A stretch of DNA of 5,364 nucleotides from Hyphomicrobiaceae bacterium (GTDB lineage Bacteria; Pseudomonadota; Alphaproteobacteria; Rhizobiales; HXMU1428-3): contig JANQQH010000021.1 of the NCBI GenBank assembly GCA_028285025.1, positions 1-5,364 on the forward strand, read 5' to 3'. The stretch's first letter is position 1, and the number at the start of each line of letters is the position of its first letter. A program made the translations under genes and the position numbers. Under the pieces are notes generated by a model, which was not told the origin of the DNA, made no database searches, and saw only the letters and a program-made list of their open reading frames with translations. Below are positions 5,200-5,364 of this stretch, piece after piece.

Positions 5200-5364
5200 A
5201 TGGATGGACTATGCTTTTATGAAACGGGCGCTGCTTGCAACCTCACTCCTCAGTTTTTCGGTTGCCCCAGTTGGCGCTTTTCTGGTTTTGCGTCGTCTGT
5301 CTTTGGCCGGTGAAGCGATGGCGCATGCGATTGTACCTGGCATCGTGATTGCCTTTGTAATTGC
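5192..5364 (+). CDS. Metal ABC transporter permease, ABC-3 family (5' part, cut by window edge)
   Basis: The first 57 codons are present. The frame opens with ATG at 5192, after AAGGAGAG about seven bases upstream, and overlaps the ATPase gene by eight bases, indicating translational coupling. MFEWMDYAFMKRALLATSLL leads into a first membrane helix (about residues 12-33). LRRLSLAGEAMAHAIVPGIVIAF (33-55) is the conserved first-loop pattern of ZnuB/MntB/AztB-type permeases (L+xxxLxGEAxxHAxxPG). With the ATPase it would form the membrane core of a divalent metal importer. The rest of the protein and any substrate-binding protein lie outside the window. Confidence 0.88.
   Translation, partial: MFEWMDYAFMKRALLATSLLSFSVAPVGAFLVLRRLSLAGEAMAHAIVPGIVIAFVI

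Noticed and set aside
1..5364. tRNA, rRNA or CRISPR array
   Set aside because: No tRNA-like cloverleaf consensus, rRNA block or regularly spaced repeats were seen in the window.

Overview
The window looks like ordinary chromosome from an alphaproteobacterium of moderate GC content. Three things suggest this: a flagellar FliK gene overlapping a small FlhB-like gene, a pteridine-reductase-like short-chain dehydrogenase, and a candidate CtrA box (TTAA-N7-TTAA) upstream of the flagellar pair. The genus cannot be named from the sequence alone.

Left part (1-2830). A FolM/PTR1-type reductase runs rightwards (44-769). It converges on a leftward flagellar pair: a FliK hook-length control protein (2457-1111) and a small FlhB C-terminal-domain homologue (1114-839), which overlap by ATGA. 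Upstream of fliK, also leftward, is a 48-codon gene (2777-2631) with a near-perfect promoter and an 8-base Shine-Dalgarno match. It is too short for most ORF finders. Between it and fliK lie a TTAA cluster and a palindrome resembling a dispersed repeat.

Middle (2870-3870). A 71-base, nested, near-perfect inverted repeat is followed by a leftward gene for a small, secreted, cysteine-rich protein. That protein carries a duplicated CSxxC-x8/9-C module, and its upstream flank is very AT-rich. A rightward gene for a two-helix membrane protein comes next, closed by a probable terminator.

Right part (3930-5364). A clear cobalamin riboswitch (3969-4170) with its own candidate promoter leads into a 36-codon reading frame with a good ribosome binding site. 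A metal-type ABC ATPase follows (4417-5199), then the start of an ABC-3 family permease (5192 to the edge) that overlaps it by 8 bases. The ATPase and permease look like the zinc/manganese/iron class. A B12 riboswitch in front of them suggests cobalt supply or a B12-sparing role, but this is inference. The substrate-binding protein is not in the window.
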